Positions 19,825 through 29,141 are shown, counted from the first letter of the stretch. The stretch is 31,722 nucleotides of DNA from Chara braunii (GCA_003427395.1 BFEA01000394.1:89247-120968); one strand, 5' to 3'. A program made the numbers and translations. The notes: a model not told the origin generated them from the sequence alone.

Positions 19825-20085
19825 NNNNNNNNNNNNNNNNNNNNNNNNNNNNNNNNNNNNNNNNNNNNNNNNNNNNNNNNNNNNNNNNNNNNNNNNNNNN
19901 NNNNNNNNNNNNNNNNNNNNNNNNNNNNNNNNNNNNNNNNNNNNNNNNNNNNNNNNNNNNNNNNNNNNNNNNNNNNNNNNNNNNNNNNNNNNNNNNNNNN
20001 NNNNNNNNNNNNNNNNNNNNNNNNNNNNNNNNNNNNNNNNNNNNNNNNNNNNNNNNNNNNNNNNNNNNNNNNNNNNNNNNNNNNN
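19825..20085. other. Assembly gap (261 N)
   Basis: An unbroken run of N between a CT and a CA dinucleotide tract, typical of a scaffold gap at unassembled simple repeats. Frames spanning it are meaningless. Confidence 0.99.

Positions 20086-20156
<71 letters not shown>
20086..20156. repeat. (CA)n microsatellite
   Basis: A CA run of about 35 units beginning at the gap edge. Confidence 0.95.
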
Positions 20157-20158
<2 letters not shown>

Positions 20159-20409
20159 AGAATTATTTTAAGCCCGGTCCTCTTCGGCTTTCTGAAAGGG
20201 CCGGAAAATAGTCAAAAAATCCCCAAACATTTTTTTTGGATGTGGGCCATGATCGAACCCGCTCCCCCTTCCAAAAAATATAAAAATAAAAATAAAAATT
20301 AAAATATATATATATTTTTTAATTCCGGACCTACCGGACCGGACGTCCGCCCGGACATCCAAACGCGGACGGTCCGGAATGGGTTCCGGACGTCCGAACG
20401 GTAACCATG

Positions 20410-20417
20410 GGATTTCT
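20410..20417. repeat. Target-site duplication GGATTTCT (right)
   Basis: It directly abuts the GGTAACCATG end and is identical to 19565-19572. One copy is original PLE coding sequence. Confidence 0.88.
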
Positions 20418-22191
20418 CCTTTTGCCCTGAAGAACAGGTGGTCAAGTTGGAAATCCACCATGAGGAGAAGGTGCGAAAGTCTAAATGACCACTAGCCTTC
20501 TTCTCCATGGGATTTCCCAAAGGTTGTTTTTTTACCCCTTGTCTTTATTTTAATCCATCTGATTCCTCGTTTGTGGAAGGAGTCGGCCAACCATCCAACC
20601 GCGGTTCTTATCTCCTTGTGTGAAAGTTTTGTGAACATTTCCTTAATGTCATATGTTCTCAACATAGTACGACCATTCATGCCAAATTCCTTATGTGTTT
20701 TCTCGTTTATTCTTCCCATTCGTGATTTCCAGCCACTAGTGGTTGGTAAGTTAAAATTATCCTTATTTGGTTCTTCATCAAAAAATGCAGAGATTTACTA
20801 AGGTAGCCAAACAAAGTCCTTGTGGGATTGGAAAAGGTGGGGACAATAGGTCTTCGTTTCTTCAGATCTTTGTCTTTTGCAATGACATAAGCATTTTGTA
20901 ACCTCCCTTTACCATCCCAGCAGGCAATCTTGTTCAGTTTCGTCCCTTTGTAGTCATACCTCATATTAGTAGCTAAAATTTATGCTTTCGAATTTCCAAC
21001 CTTTTCGTAGCTGCAATTAGCATTAAACATATCATCCATGCCTTTCATGTATCGTGTACGACACTCAATAATCGTTTCACCACTGTTTCTGTCTGCTGGG
21101 CAAAAAACCAGCACATCCAGTGCTTTCTTGATTCCATAGATATACTCTGTGCTGACCACCCCATCCTTCTGATCTTGGACACCCCTACTTACTTGGTACA
21201 AATGAATGCATACACGTTCATGGGAGTGAATCAAGCCCATTGCCTTAAGAGGAGCAACGACCACGTTGCAGGCCTTATTAATGTCAATTCTACCAGTCAT
21301 TCCTCCCGGAGTTGGAGAGTTTTTTGAATTACAGAGAAAATATGGGATCTGATCGTGATTACTGAGTCGAGTCATGAGATGCCCATCAACTTTGGGAAGG
21401 TCAAAGTTCTTGCAAGGGCAGGCGACAAGCTGCTCCTTAGCAGACGACTTCTGATTGTGCAGGATGTCGACGATAATAGGAACTTTATCCCAAGCCACCC
21501 TGACCCGCTGCCTCAGAATTTCACTCAGTTTTTTATTTTCGATCTTTGTCCCAACCCAGTCACTCAACACGAACTTTATTTTTGATTGATTAACAAAAGG
21601 ATTATATGGAATCTTCGCTGTGAGCCATACCCTCGGGTTGACACCAAACTTCCTTTTTAGTGTTCGTGTGAGAATGCCGCGTGTGATCTGTCTATCTCTT
21701 TGGGATGTCAAAGTTTTAACGGAAATCTCCATTTCCAGTAGTTCATCCAGTGACTCCTTCATGAGTTCTCTCCTCTTCCACGGTGCACAAAGTAGTGCAA
21801 TAACCTCGACCTTTGTTCTTTCTTGGTTTCCTTTTGTTCGTTTTATATCCCATAGGAGCCAAGCCCCACCATTTTGGATCATCTCCTTTGCATCCTTTAA
21901 TAGCAATCTCCTTCCATTAATTTCCACGATACTGAAGCCAAAAACCAATCTGATGAGCCTCCAGGCTTTTAGCCAGCAGCACCCTTGGTTATTTTCAATC
22001 ACACTTCTCTTCCTTTTTGCTTTGTGCAGTAGTCTAATCAATTTCACGAGGTCAGGCTCAGATCTTATATTCTCCGAAGGACAGTCAAAGATCAGAGGTT
22101 CACCCAATTTTGAAGTGGACGTCTTCTCTTGTCTAGTCTTAGCTCTCGATCTTCTGGGTCTTTTTTCTTTTTTGGTCCTTCCATTCAGTCA

Positions 22192-22437
22192 TGGGTTTAA
22201 ACTTTTAATAATCTCTTTCTCAATGGCTCGAATTTCAGCTTCGTCGCCCCCAAACCAAATAGGTAAGGTGACATAATTCTTTACCCGAAACTTCCTTAGC
22301 CAGTTATGAACTTTTTGCTTGTTGTTTCCATGACACGAATAAATATGTTCCTTCCATCTCTGTTTCAAATTCCTATTCGTCATGCCCACATAAGTTAGTC
22401 TGCACGAGGGTGAGATAATCAAGCAGAACCATTAACC
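22192..22437 (-). other. GIY-YIG nuclease domain of the PLE
   Basis: About 80 residues precede the RT in the same frame. YVG is followed 9-10 residues later by QRWKEH, matching the Y-V-G...R...H pattern. A Gly/Asp/Glu-rich linker and helix IRAIEKEIIKSL supply the conserved Glu, and NP stands before the stop. The leading strand WFCLIISPSCRLT should contain the GxY motif but lacks it, so nuclease activity is unlikely in this copy. Confidence 0.82.
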
Positions 22438-22636
22438 ACCCTGTCCAACTCTTGATCACTCATTCGTTCCCAAAACTTCCGGTACGGTAAGCCCTATTTG
22501 ATTTTTCCGGTAAGACTACAGTAAAGTACAGTTAGTCTTCAAATTTGATCAGCAAACTGCTCGTCGATGATCCTCTCATCAGAAAGTCTTTGAATGCGTG
22601 AAAAACATCGGAGAAGAGCTCTCAGGGACCAATTCT
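22438..22636 (-). other. Inter-ORF region of the retroelement
   Basis: About 200 bp lies between the ORF1 stop and the first readable GIY-YIG codons, with stops in all minus frames. The N-terminal residues expected before YVG, including a recognisable GIY motif, are missing here, so some ORF2 start sequence has been lost or scrambled. Confidence 0.45.
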
Positions 22637-23937
22637 CTAGTTTCCCTGGATATCTTGGTCTCTACCATTGGAGACCGCACTCTCATTGGGGACCGCAACC
22701 TTTGCACCGTTCTCCTCCATCTCTCTCAAGCATCTCATATACTCTTCCACGTCCAGGCGGGTAAGTTCCATAACACTCAATCCTTTCCTCGTGTATTCTA
22801 TATTCTGTTCCTTGCATAGTGCCATAATGTGTGTGTAATACATGGAACTATAGCTCTCCACCCGATTCTTCATGTACCCTGTCAAACCCAGCTCATCTCT
22901 GTCCTCCGCATGATCACACCTGTCGTGGTCTCCATTCTTCGTACTGCACTCGCCTTTCTCTTTGTGTCCCGTCTTCTCCTTTTCTGACACTCCGGTGTTC
23001 GCGGCCATCCTCGTATGTCCCAAGTTCGTCACTAGTTGTTTCAGGAGGTCCTTTATTTCCGTCATATCCCCAGCGGCCTTCTCCTTGCCCTTCCCTTTAA
23101 CCTCATCAAATTTCCTCGTCAGATTCCCCCTCCCTTTCCGTACGAGTTCTGCCCCATCATCGTCATCCTCATCTGACGGGATGAAAACCCTCTTGGTTGG
23201 CGCTTTCTTGGTCTTGGCCGAAGACTTCACGTGGATCCGGTCCATTCTAGGAGAGATGGATGGAGTCGAGGGATGCCTTTTCCTCTTCTCGCTGCTTGAG
23301 TCGTCCTTCAGCTCCAGTAGCTCCTTTTCGGCACGGAGGCGCTTAAGTTCCTCCTTCTCGTCCTCGACAAGCTTGGACTTCTTATCCACTTCATCTAGTT
23401 TTTCGGTGAGGAACTTCAACGAATCGCCGAATGTCTCTATAACCCACTTCTTCATCTCCTCTTCTTTATCCTCTGTCTTCTTCTTGCCGGTGTGGGCTTC
23501 ACCTCCGTCTGCTGCTTCGCTGCTTCTTGCACGACTTCCTTGAATTTCAATTTCTCCAGAAATTCCGCTTGCTCCTTCGTAAAAAATGTCCGGTTTGGAT
23601 TCCCACTCCCCCGCCAATTTCCATTATTGTAGCCATATCCACCGTAGTTGTTCCCATACCCGTTCCCGTAGTTACCTCTGAATTGTCCAGGCTGTGGTCC
23701 CGGCGGAGGAATCGGTGCTCAGTAAGGCTGCCCGAACGTGGTGAAAGGTTGGTAATAAGGGAACATAGGGGGAGGGGGAGGAGGAGGGTGAGGAGGGTGA
23801 GGAGGGTGAGGAGGGTAATTTGGAACAGGAGGGTTAGGAGGAAAGCCATTAGCATTCGCTGATTGGTCCATTCAGTATCTGCCACAGCCAGACCACCTCC
23901 CTCGTCCTCTACCTCTCCCTCGCTCTCTTCCGTTCAT
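22637..23937 (-). pseudogene. Gag-like ORF1 of the retroelement, broken
   Basis: The first ATG (23937-23935) starts an RG-rich segment (GRERGRGRGRGRW). A TGA (23874-23872) then precedes MDQSANANGFPPNPP and a Pro/His run, and a second TGA (23721-23719) follows QPY. Next come a Gly/Asn/Tyr-rich segment (GNYGNGYGNNYGGYG) and FFTKEQAEFLEKLKF. A frameshift near 23475-23505 leads into the remaining open frame to 22637. That part has a Lys/Glu-rich probable coiled coil (EKLDEVDKKSKLVEDEK), basic and acidic linkers (PSDEDDDDG) and a SAP-like helix pair (ALCKEQNIEYTRKG, then VMELTRLDVEEYM). RG and G/N/Y tracts suggest RNA binding, so a nucleocapsid-like role is inferred. I recall the style from charophyte hypothetical proteins but cannot verify it. 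Confidence 0.6.
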
Positions 23938-24604
23938 AAACTTTAGCTAGGCGGGGAACTCCCAACCGAGATACTTACTTCTGCTCAGCTACTTCTAAGC
24001 CCCGCGTCTCGTGAGTGTAAGTCGACGCCAAGCAACTAGCTCTAATCGTAACTGCTGCTCCCCCTTAGTTAGCTTCTGGCTCGCGCTTGAGATCACTACA
24101 AAGTTCGCCGTACTCAATCACGTGTCTAGTGGCAGGGCAGATGGGAGTGTGCGAGGGATCACGCCCGCGCCTAGCAAGGCACCCCAATCCTGACGACTCC
24201 GAGGCACATCACCATCTCCATCGCTCAGGCTTAAGTTTCTTTCTTGTGAATACCACAGATTACGCCCAACGCTACCACGTGTGCTGTGGTAGGACTCATT
24301 AGAGCGAGCGAAAGATCATGCCGGCACATAGCAAAGAAGCAAAGCGCCACAGACCCGAGGCGAAATCACGACCCACGTCACACCGGCATGCCTCTTTTAG
24401 GTTGTAGTTACGGGGGCTTCAACTATTTCGCCTTCTCAAATTCTTAACCAAACACGTGTTAAAAATAAAAATCCGAAAAAAAATAATATTATGATTATTT
24501 TTTATGAAAAAAATTATGTTTGCCCAAACATATTCGTGAGCTGTTCGCGCGAACACACTCACGTGATGCGGAGGGGTGGGAACACGTTCGCCGTGCTACG
24601 CAGC
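23938..24604. other. Region upstream of ORF1, no gene recognised
   Basis: GC-moderate DNA up to about 24420 that may hold the retroelement 5' part. After that comes AT-rich DNA and a small palindromic word, GTTCGCGCGAAC, at about 24543-24554. No terminal repeat or second copy of any downstream sequence was recognised. Confidence 0.35.
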
Positions 24605-24707
24605 CTAGGGCTGGTCTTTTCAATGATGATATGAGTTACCTGAGGCTGGTCTATTCAATGATGATATGAACTACCTGGGGCTGGTCTGCTTAATAATGAT
24701 ATCTCAA
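24605..24707 (+). repeat. 35-bp tandem repeat, three copies
   Basis: GGCTGGTCT starts at 24609, 24644 and 24679, an exact 35-bp period, each followed by TCAATGATGATATGARYTACCT-like sequence. Confidence 0.9.
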
Positions 24708-24959
24708 GGTTGTCACCCTTTCAAGAAAACGAAAATAAATGAGTTAAACTATTTTATTGTTCAAACTAAATGCACTTCGCACTTTTTCTTCTCATGCGAT
24801 TTATCAGCTCTTGTTGAACAGTCGTTCATAACTGACCATTGGACGATTGAAACTTTGCGCCAGTCTTGTCCAAAGTGCACTGCACACATCGTACCATATT
24901 TTTTCCCGAGCATGGCCGTGTAAATCCTTATTTGGAATTTAAAGACGCAATAATCTATC

Positions 24960-25145
24960 TGAGCATACATTCGACTTTTTTTTTTTCTACTCATATTTCA
25001 ATTCATTTCCCGTACGACATAAATCATATATCTGAGCATATTTCAAGACTAAACTTCACGTAATTTTACTGCAGTAATTCGTCGAAATATTCATTATACT
25101 CATATTTCAATTTCTTTCCAATAGAATATAAATTATAAGTCTGCA
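24960..25145 (+). repeat. Diverged direct duplication
   Basis: CTACTCATATTTCAATTCATTTCC near 24987 is echoed by ATACTCATATTTCAATTTCTTTCC near 25097, followed in both by RACATAAATYATA-like sequence. The period is about 110 bp. Confidence 0.6.
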
Positions 25146-25485
25146 ATTAAACCACCACTACCCCCGCCGGCCTAAATTCGACTTTCCTGGCCTTACGGAC
25201 CGGATTCTTAGGGGGGCCACGACCAACAGGTGCAGGCGGACCTCTTTCTTTCACTGGTGGCCTTGGCCATTAGCGATAGATAGGTTAGACGGACGTGTCG
25301 GCAAATCTTGGGGTTGTTGGAAGTCAGGTGGACTTGAGTTGAATGTTGTTTTTCCAATTATTTTCGGATTTTACTTGTGTTGTGTCCACGTCCTTGCGTC
25401 ATGCTTGCGTCCCAAGTCAAATCATGAATACGTCATTTGTATTCACGCATGCTAATTTGCTTCATAATTCCTGGTCCAAGGATTT
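25146..25485. other. No recognisable gene
   Basis: Unique sequence without recognisable coding, repeat or RNA signals. Confidence 0.4.
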
Positions 25486-25486
25486 T

Positions 25487-26095
25487 CAAGCGCCAACTTC
25501 GGCAATTTTACGCGCTTAGAAAAATTGATCTGAAAATTTGAGATCCTGAAGATTAGGTTGCGAGTTTTTCAGAAAAAATATCAGAAAAATAAAAATAAGA
25601 AAAATTTAGACCGTGAAATAAATGTCGTGCAGTTTCGTTGCATTTTTCATTTTTGTCATTCTGACACGTGTTGGCCAACGGAAAAAGTACCCCAACTTTC
25701 GCAATTTTTTGCGCTCATAACAATTACTCGAGAACTCTATAAATTTAAGGGCCTGTAAATTTTGTCGTGATCTTTCCATGAAAAATATTTCAAAAAAAAA
25801 AAAAGATTTAAAATTATGAAATAAATGTCGCGCCAAACAGTGCTATATTCCACATTTGCTGCTTTTTGCTGCTCTATCACGTGCTGGCCAACGGGAAAAG
25901 TACCCCGACTTCAACGATTTTTCCCGTCTATTACAATACACCAATAAGTCTGGAAATCGGAGGGTATGCAAATTTTGTCATGATCTTTATAGGAAAAAAT
26001 AAAAATAAAAAAAATCCAACAAAGAATAAAATCGTGGGGGCAATTCGATGCATTTTCCAATTTTGCCACTCCGACAGTTCCCCCCATTGTGTTAC
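25487..26095 (+). repeat. About 200-213-bp diverged tandem repeat, three units
   Basis: Unit starts CAACTTCGGCAATTTTACGC (25494), CAACTTTCGCAATTTTTTGC (25693) and CGACTTCAACGATTTTTCCC (25906) are followed in each by TGTAAATTTTGTCGTGATCT-like, AT-rich, GTGAAATAAATGTCG-like and CACGTGYTGGCCAACGG-like blocks. The A-rich interiors vary in length. Confidence 0.75.
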
Positions 26096-26375
26096 CGATA
26101 GCTCTCATGGACCCATGCTACCGGTCCCCCTAATTTAAAACGGTGGGGGTAGTGGTTTAGGCGTATTGTTTTTTTTCCATTTTTGCTCGTAGTTTTGTGT
26201 CAGTGTTTCCCTTTTCCGTGTTTCTCGCTCGTGCCTTGCTACCTGTTAATTCTACTTGATTGTGAGTACTTTGCACGATGGATTGACGTACGCTGATATT
26301 ATTCAAAGTTTAGCGAGAGGTGGCTTAGCTTTATTTTTTTGACAAATATTTGCCAACTCCTGAGTAGGAGTGGTT

Positions 26376-26582
26376 TTAAACCACTAGTACCTCGCTCAGC
26401 TATTGAATCCGAGCCTCCCGGCACGCTGCGCGCCAAGTCCTGCCGAACCGCCGTTGCAAATTTCTTTTTCGTTTTGCCTGCGGCCTCCAACCAATGCGGT
26501 CCGGCAGGCCGAAGCCCAAATGGCGCAGCGCGTATACGGGAAGCGCCGCGGCCGATAGCTGGGCCAGGTACTGGTGGTTTAA
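26376..26582. mobile_element. Family F MITE, copy 1 (TTAA-flanked)
   Basis: The inverted ends ACCACTAGTACCTCGCTCAGCT and AGCTGGGCCAGGTACTGGTGGT are bounded outside by TTTAAA and TTTAA. That is consistent with a TTAA-type target site as used by piggyBac-like elements. The 207-bp GC-rich body has no protein motif. Confidence 0.65.
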
Positions 26583-26772
26583 GGGAGATAGTTTATCTTT
26601 TACGAGATGAAGGAAGATATTGGATGAGGGTGTTGAAATCGAGCTGCCCATGGCACAAGGGTGCGGCACCATCTGAGGTTTAGGTAAGGGGAACGTCCAG
26701 CCCCGTCATATTTGGAACTTGATTGACACGTTAATTGTTGTATAGCCTTAAAAAAAAAACCCTTCGAAACAT

Positions 26773-27171
26773 TTAACCACCAGTACTTGGCCCAGCTATC
26801 AGCAGTGAGGGTAGACTTGGGAACATCTCTAAGAAATGCACCCCCCCCCACGGTTATTGGAAAAACAAAACAACCCAAATATCTCGACTCACCTGGGTAC
26901 CAGCCCTGGCAGGAGGGCATTCCAGCTGGGTAGTTGGGCCGGGGTGACTCTGGTAGCCTAGCTTGGGGGCCCTTTTCCGCAAAGGAAAATACAAATATTC
27001 AGTATTAGGCATGAAGTCACCAGTACTTGGCCCAGCTACTGACCACGGCAAAAAATAGAGTCAAAACGTTTCTAGTCGGATGAATTTGGGCGCTTCTGTA
27101 GTGGCGCATACGTTTCCTAGAGTCGTGGCTTGTTTTCGGGCACGACTTTAGGAAGTACTGGTGGTTTAACT
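26773..27171. mobile_element. Family F MITE, copy 2 (composite)
   Basis: The left end TTTAACCACCAGTACTTGGCCC (26772 on) and right end GGAAGTACTGGTGGTTTAA (to 27171) pair as in copy 1. Another left-type end (TCACCAGTACTTGGCCCAGC at about 27017) and a family E right end (CTGGTAGCCTAG, 26950-26961) lie inside. The interval is therefore a nested or rearranged composite. Confidence 0.5.
26950..26961 (+). mobile_element. Family E terminus relic
   Basis: GGGGTGACTCTGGTAGCCTAG matches the right ends of the family E elements at 14699 and 14985. No matching left end was found nearby. Confidence 0.45.
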
Positions 27172-27600
27172 GACAAGAAGGCCACCAGAAGTTGCTACTA
27201 AACCAGGACAAGATACAGAAGAAAAAGAAGGCATGGCTTCCATTTTTCAGAGACATTTAAACCACCTGCTCCCCCACGCGTTGGAAACTCGAGCGAGTCC
27301 AGCGCATTATGGAGAGACCATGGAGTGGGGTCCACCTACCAGCTGCAAGGGGTCGGTGGCCATGCACAGGAAATTTGAGTACACCGATTGGGAAGTATTA
27401 TCGTGCTCAGTATTGTGCATGAAAATTCTGAACAAAACTCAGGCCCAGAGATTTGGCTTTGACGTTCTCAGGCAAATTTACTTTAAAGATCAAATAAAAA
27501 AATCTACGACTTCAAATAACTTTCGGCGGCAGATGTTCACTTTTTTTCTTTTTCCCTGCTGCTACTGGTAGACTCAGAACTTTTCTGATTTCTGGCCATG
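27172..27600. other. No recognisable gene
   Basis: Contains one more family F-like word, TTTAAACCACCTG, at about 27254. A 112-codon plus-strand frame (27233-27571) has no recognisable motif. Confidence 0.35.
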
Positions 27601-27609
27601 CCTCTAGTC

Positions 27610-28035
27610 TGATTTTCGAAACGCCATGCGGACTGGTGGTGAACAATGCACAGGCCAAATATGACCCTTCAGAGCAGATGTCAATTCCACCCTGACGGCA
27701 CCTTTTGCCCCACCCCTCCTAGGGACCAACCCTGTGGCCAATCGCGTCACCACCCAAGAACCCCCCTGTAGCAAAGAAAGAGAGTGAAGGGAAGGGAATT
27801 TGGAGACTGGTTGGAGGACTGTTGATATCTCAGGAGGATGTACTTTGCATTGACTATGGGCTCCAAACTATCGGTCGATGCCAAGGGTTTCGATATGGCA
27901 AATGCCAATTCCTCCACGATAGCACATTCACCCCACCCCTGCGAGGGACCCTCCTTCCTTCTCCCCTCTCACCCGAGTGGAACGGGAGAGAAAAGGGAAT
28001 CTGGAGAGTCTGACTGATTGAAGGACTGTTGATGT
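27610..28035 (+). repeat. About 207-bp tandem duplication
   Basis: GGACTGTTGATATCTCAGG near 27816 and GGACTGTTGATGTTTCAAG near 28023 mark a 207-bp period. GGCAAATGCCAATTCCTCC near 27900 aligns with the AGATGTCAATTCCACCCTGA region near 27680. GGGAAGGGAATTTGGAGACTGG aligns with GAAAAGGGAATCTGGAGAGT. Confidence 0.65.
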
Positions 28036-28420
28036 TTCAAGATTTTCTCTGCCCTCAGTACGACCCTCGGCGGACATTGCTGATTCCAAGTCCTTTTTTC
28101 TTTTCCTTCTCAGACCTTGCTCGCCAAGACGCGCCGCATCCTTGCCATGGCAGAGGGGAGGATGAGATCCACGCGTGTTACCATTTGTTTGTCATTGCAA
28201 TTTTTCCTGTTCATGACACGGAAGGAAGGTTGAAACATGAATTGAAATGAGTGCGCCGGTACATGGCTCAAGGCCATACGATGTGGGCTGGATGGTACCA
28301 ACACACACAACTCCAACCACCCCCTCCAAAAACAAGAAGGCAAACAGCCACGAAAAAAGCGAACAAAAAAGAGGAGCAACATACCCTTTGCACTGCCAGG
28401 TTAGTGGAATTATGTTGCCT
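28036..28420. other. No recognisable gene
   Basis: Unique sequence leading into the CTATGTGG minisatellite. A 90-codon minus-strand frame (28110-28382) has no recognisable motif. Confidence 0.35.
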
Positions 28421-28580
28421 CAGTTATACAATGTAGGTTGGGTCTGGCCCCATCTGGGTGATAGTATGTGGGTTGAGTCATGCCACATGGGGTGGGTCAT
28501 ACCATGTGGATCTCACAGTACTATGTGGGATGTGGGTTGTCCCTCGCTATGCTATGCGGGGAAGGTCATACTATGTGGAC
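28421..28580 (+). repeat. CTATGTGG minisatellite, left part
   Basis: Variable-length units end in words such as TATGTGGGTTG, CATGTGGATC, CTATGTGGGATG and CTATGTGGACC, often preceded by GGTCATA. The same units resume at 29142. Confidence 0.65.
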
Positions 28581-29140
28581 CACACTCTTCACACGGAAAT
28601 AACCCCCGGGCGTTGCATACGAATATAACGCCCGCCGGGCGTTGGGCGTTATATTCGTTTAACGCCCGCCGGGCGTTGAGCGTTATATTCGTTTAACGCC
28701 TGGGCATTATATTCAGTAAATTGGTGGCAAGTTTGGTGGGGCCCCAAAATACCGAAAAAAAAAAATCAAAAATTTATGTAAAAACAATATGTTGTCCAGA
28801 ATTGCAATGCGACCATCTTTTGGCTGAGGGTCACCACAGAATTCCTTCTAAACTCGAAAATAAAAAATAAAAACAAAAACCAAGCCGAAATACGCCCCTT
28901 GGAAGTCAAAACCCCTTTCAACCCCCTTTAAAACCCATATATACCCCCCTCCCCGCCCTTTCAAACCCATGTTTACTACCTCTACAAGGCACTCTGCCGA
29001 TGGAACATTCAAATATAACGCCCAGGCGTTATATTCGAAGGGCCGTTCTATTTGAGAAAAACAGAGTAAAAACGAAAATCTGATCTCTTAGGGTAAGCTG
29101 AATATAACGCCCGTGCGTTATTTTCGGGTGAAGACGATAG
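28581..29140. mobile_element. Family A element, ~560 bp (copy 6)
   Basis: Left end CACACTCTTCACACGGAAATAACC and right end, read inward, CTATCGTCTTCACCCGAAAATAACG are imperfect inverted repeats of family A type. The left terminus is amplified: a ~35-bp AACGCCCGCCGGGCGTTGGGC / GTTATATTCG unit is repeated 2-3 times (28625-28710). 28786-28875 resembles the family E core (TGAGGGTCACC, AGAATTCCTTCTAAACT). It splits the CTATGTGG minisatellite. Confidence 0.68.
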
Positions 29141-29141
29141 G

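Larger units (their letters stand above)
19573..20409. mobile_element. hAT-like non-autonomous DNA transposon inserted in the PLE
   Basis: Terminal inverted repeats are perfect over 10 bp (CATGGTTACC / GGTAACCATG) and continue imperfectly with CCGGAC-rich subterminal motifs on both sides (CCCGGACCCGGAC; GGACGTCCGAAC). It is flanked by an exact 8-bp duplication, GGATTTCT. An 8-bp duplication with ends starting CA is the hAT signature. The interior holds an A run (about 19643-19666), (CT)n, the N gap and (CA)n; no transposase is visible. Subtracting 837 + 8 = 845 bases brings the flanking PLE frames into register. Confidence 0.88.
19056..22437 (-). pseudogene. PLE ORF2: GIY-YIG endonuclease plus reverse transcriptase, broken
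   Basis: In family members this protein nicks DNA and primes reverse transcription. GIY-YIG (22437-22192) shows TYVGMTNRNLKQRWKEH (YVG, Arg, His) and a Glu-bearing EIRAIEKEIIKSLNP; the first GIY tripeptide is degenerate and a stop (TAA) lies just upstream, so the N-terminus is truncated. An in-frame TGA (22189-22191) follows; the next codons, LNG, complete the expected NPxLN. Then come ACPCKNFDLPKVDGH, PADRNSGETII (RT1), a TAA (20980-20982), RPIVPTFSNPTR (RT2), a frameshift near 20710-20760, YDIKEMFTKL (RT3, catalytic Asp), a TAG (20492-20494) and FQLDHLFFRAKGEI, where the hAT element intervenes. After it follow CYHQDLSLER, FLETNL and the thumb motif GYLVEAFVSGISK. GxPMG and YxDD are not recognisable. 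Inactive. Confidence 0.85.
19056..23937 (-). mobile_element. Penelope-like retroelement, permuted type, degraded and hAT-interrupted
   Basis: The minus strand reads gag-like ORF1 (23937-22637), a ~200-bp gap, then ORF2 with N-terminal GIY-YIG endonuclease and reverse transcriptase (about 22437-19056). Both frames carry stops and frameshifts. The limits given are those of the coding parts; terminal repeats or untranslated ends were not identified, so the true element is probably longer. That ORF1 belongs to the same element is inferred from strand, order and protein style. GIY-YIG upstream of RT is the arrangement known for Chlamys/Naiad PLEs, whereas canonical Penelope has it downstream. Confidence 0.75.

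Noticed and set aside
19537-20302. Long frames of RE, SL, CV or HT dipeptides across the gap
   Set aside because: They consist of dinucleotide microsatellites and N and encode nothing.
22192-22437. Free-standing GIY-YIG homing endonuclease
   Set aside because: The frame continues through a single stop into RT motifs, and the NPxLN junction is preserved, so it is a domain of the PLE protein.
22574-22581. Minus-strand CTGATGAG, the first core box of a hammerhead ribozyme, as found in some PLEs
   Set aside because: No GAAA box and no stem II/III pairing could be found at the required positions.
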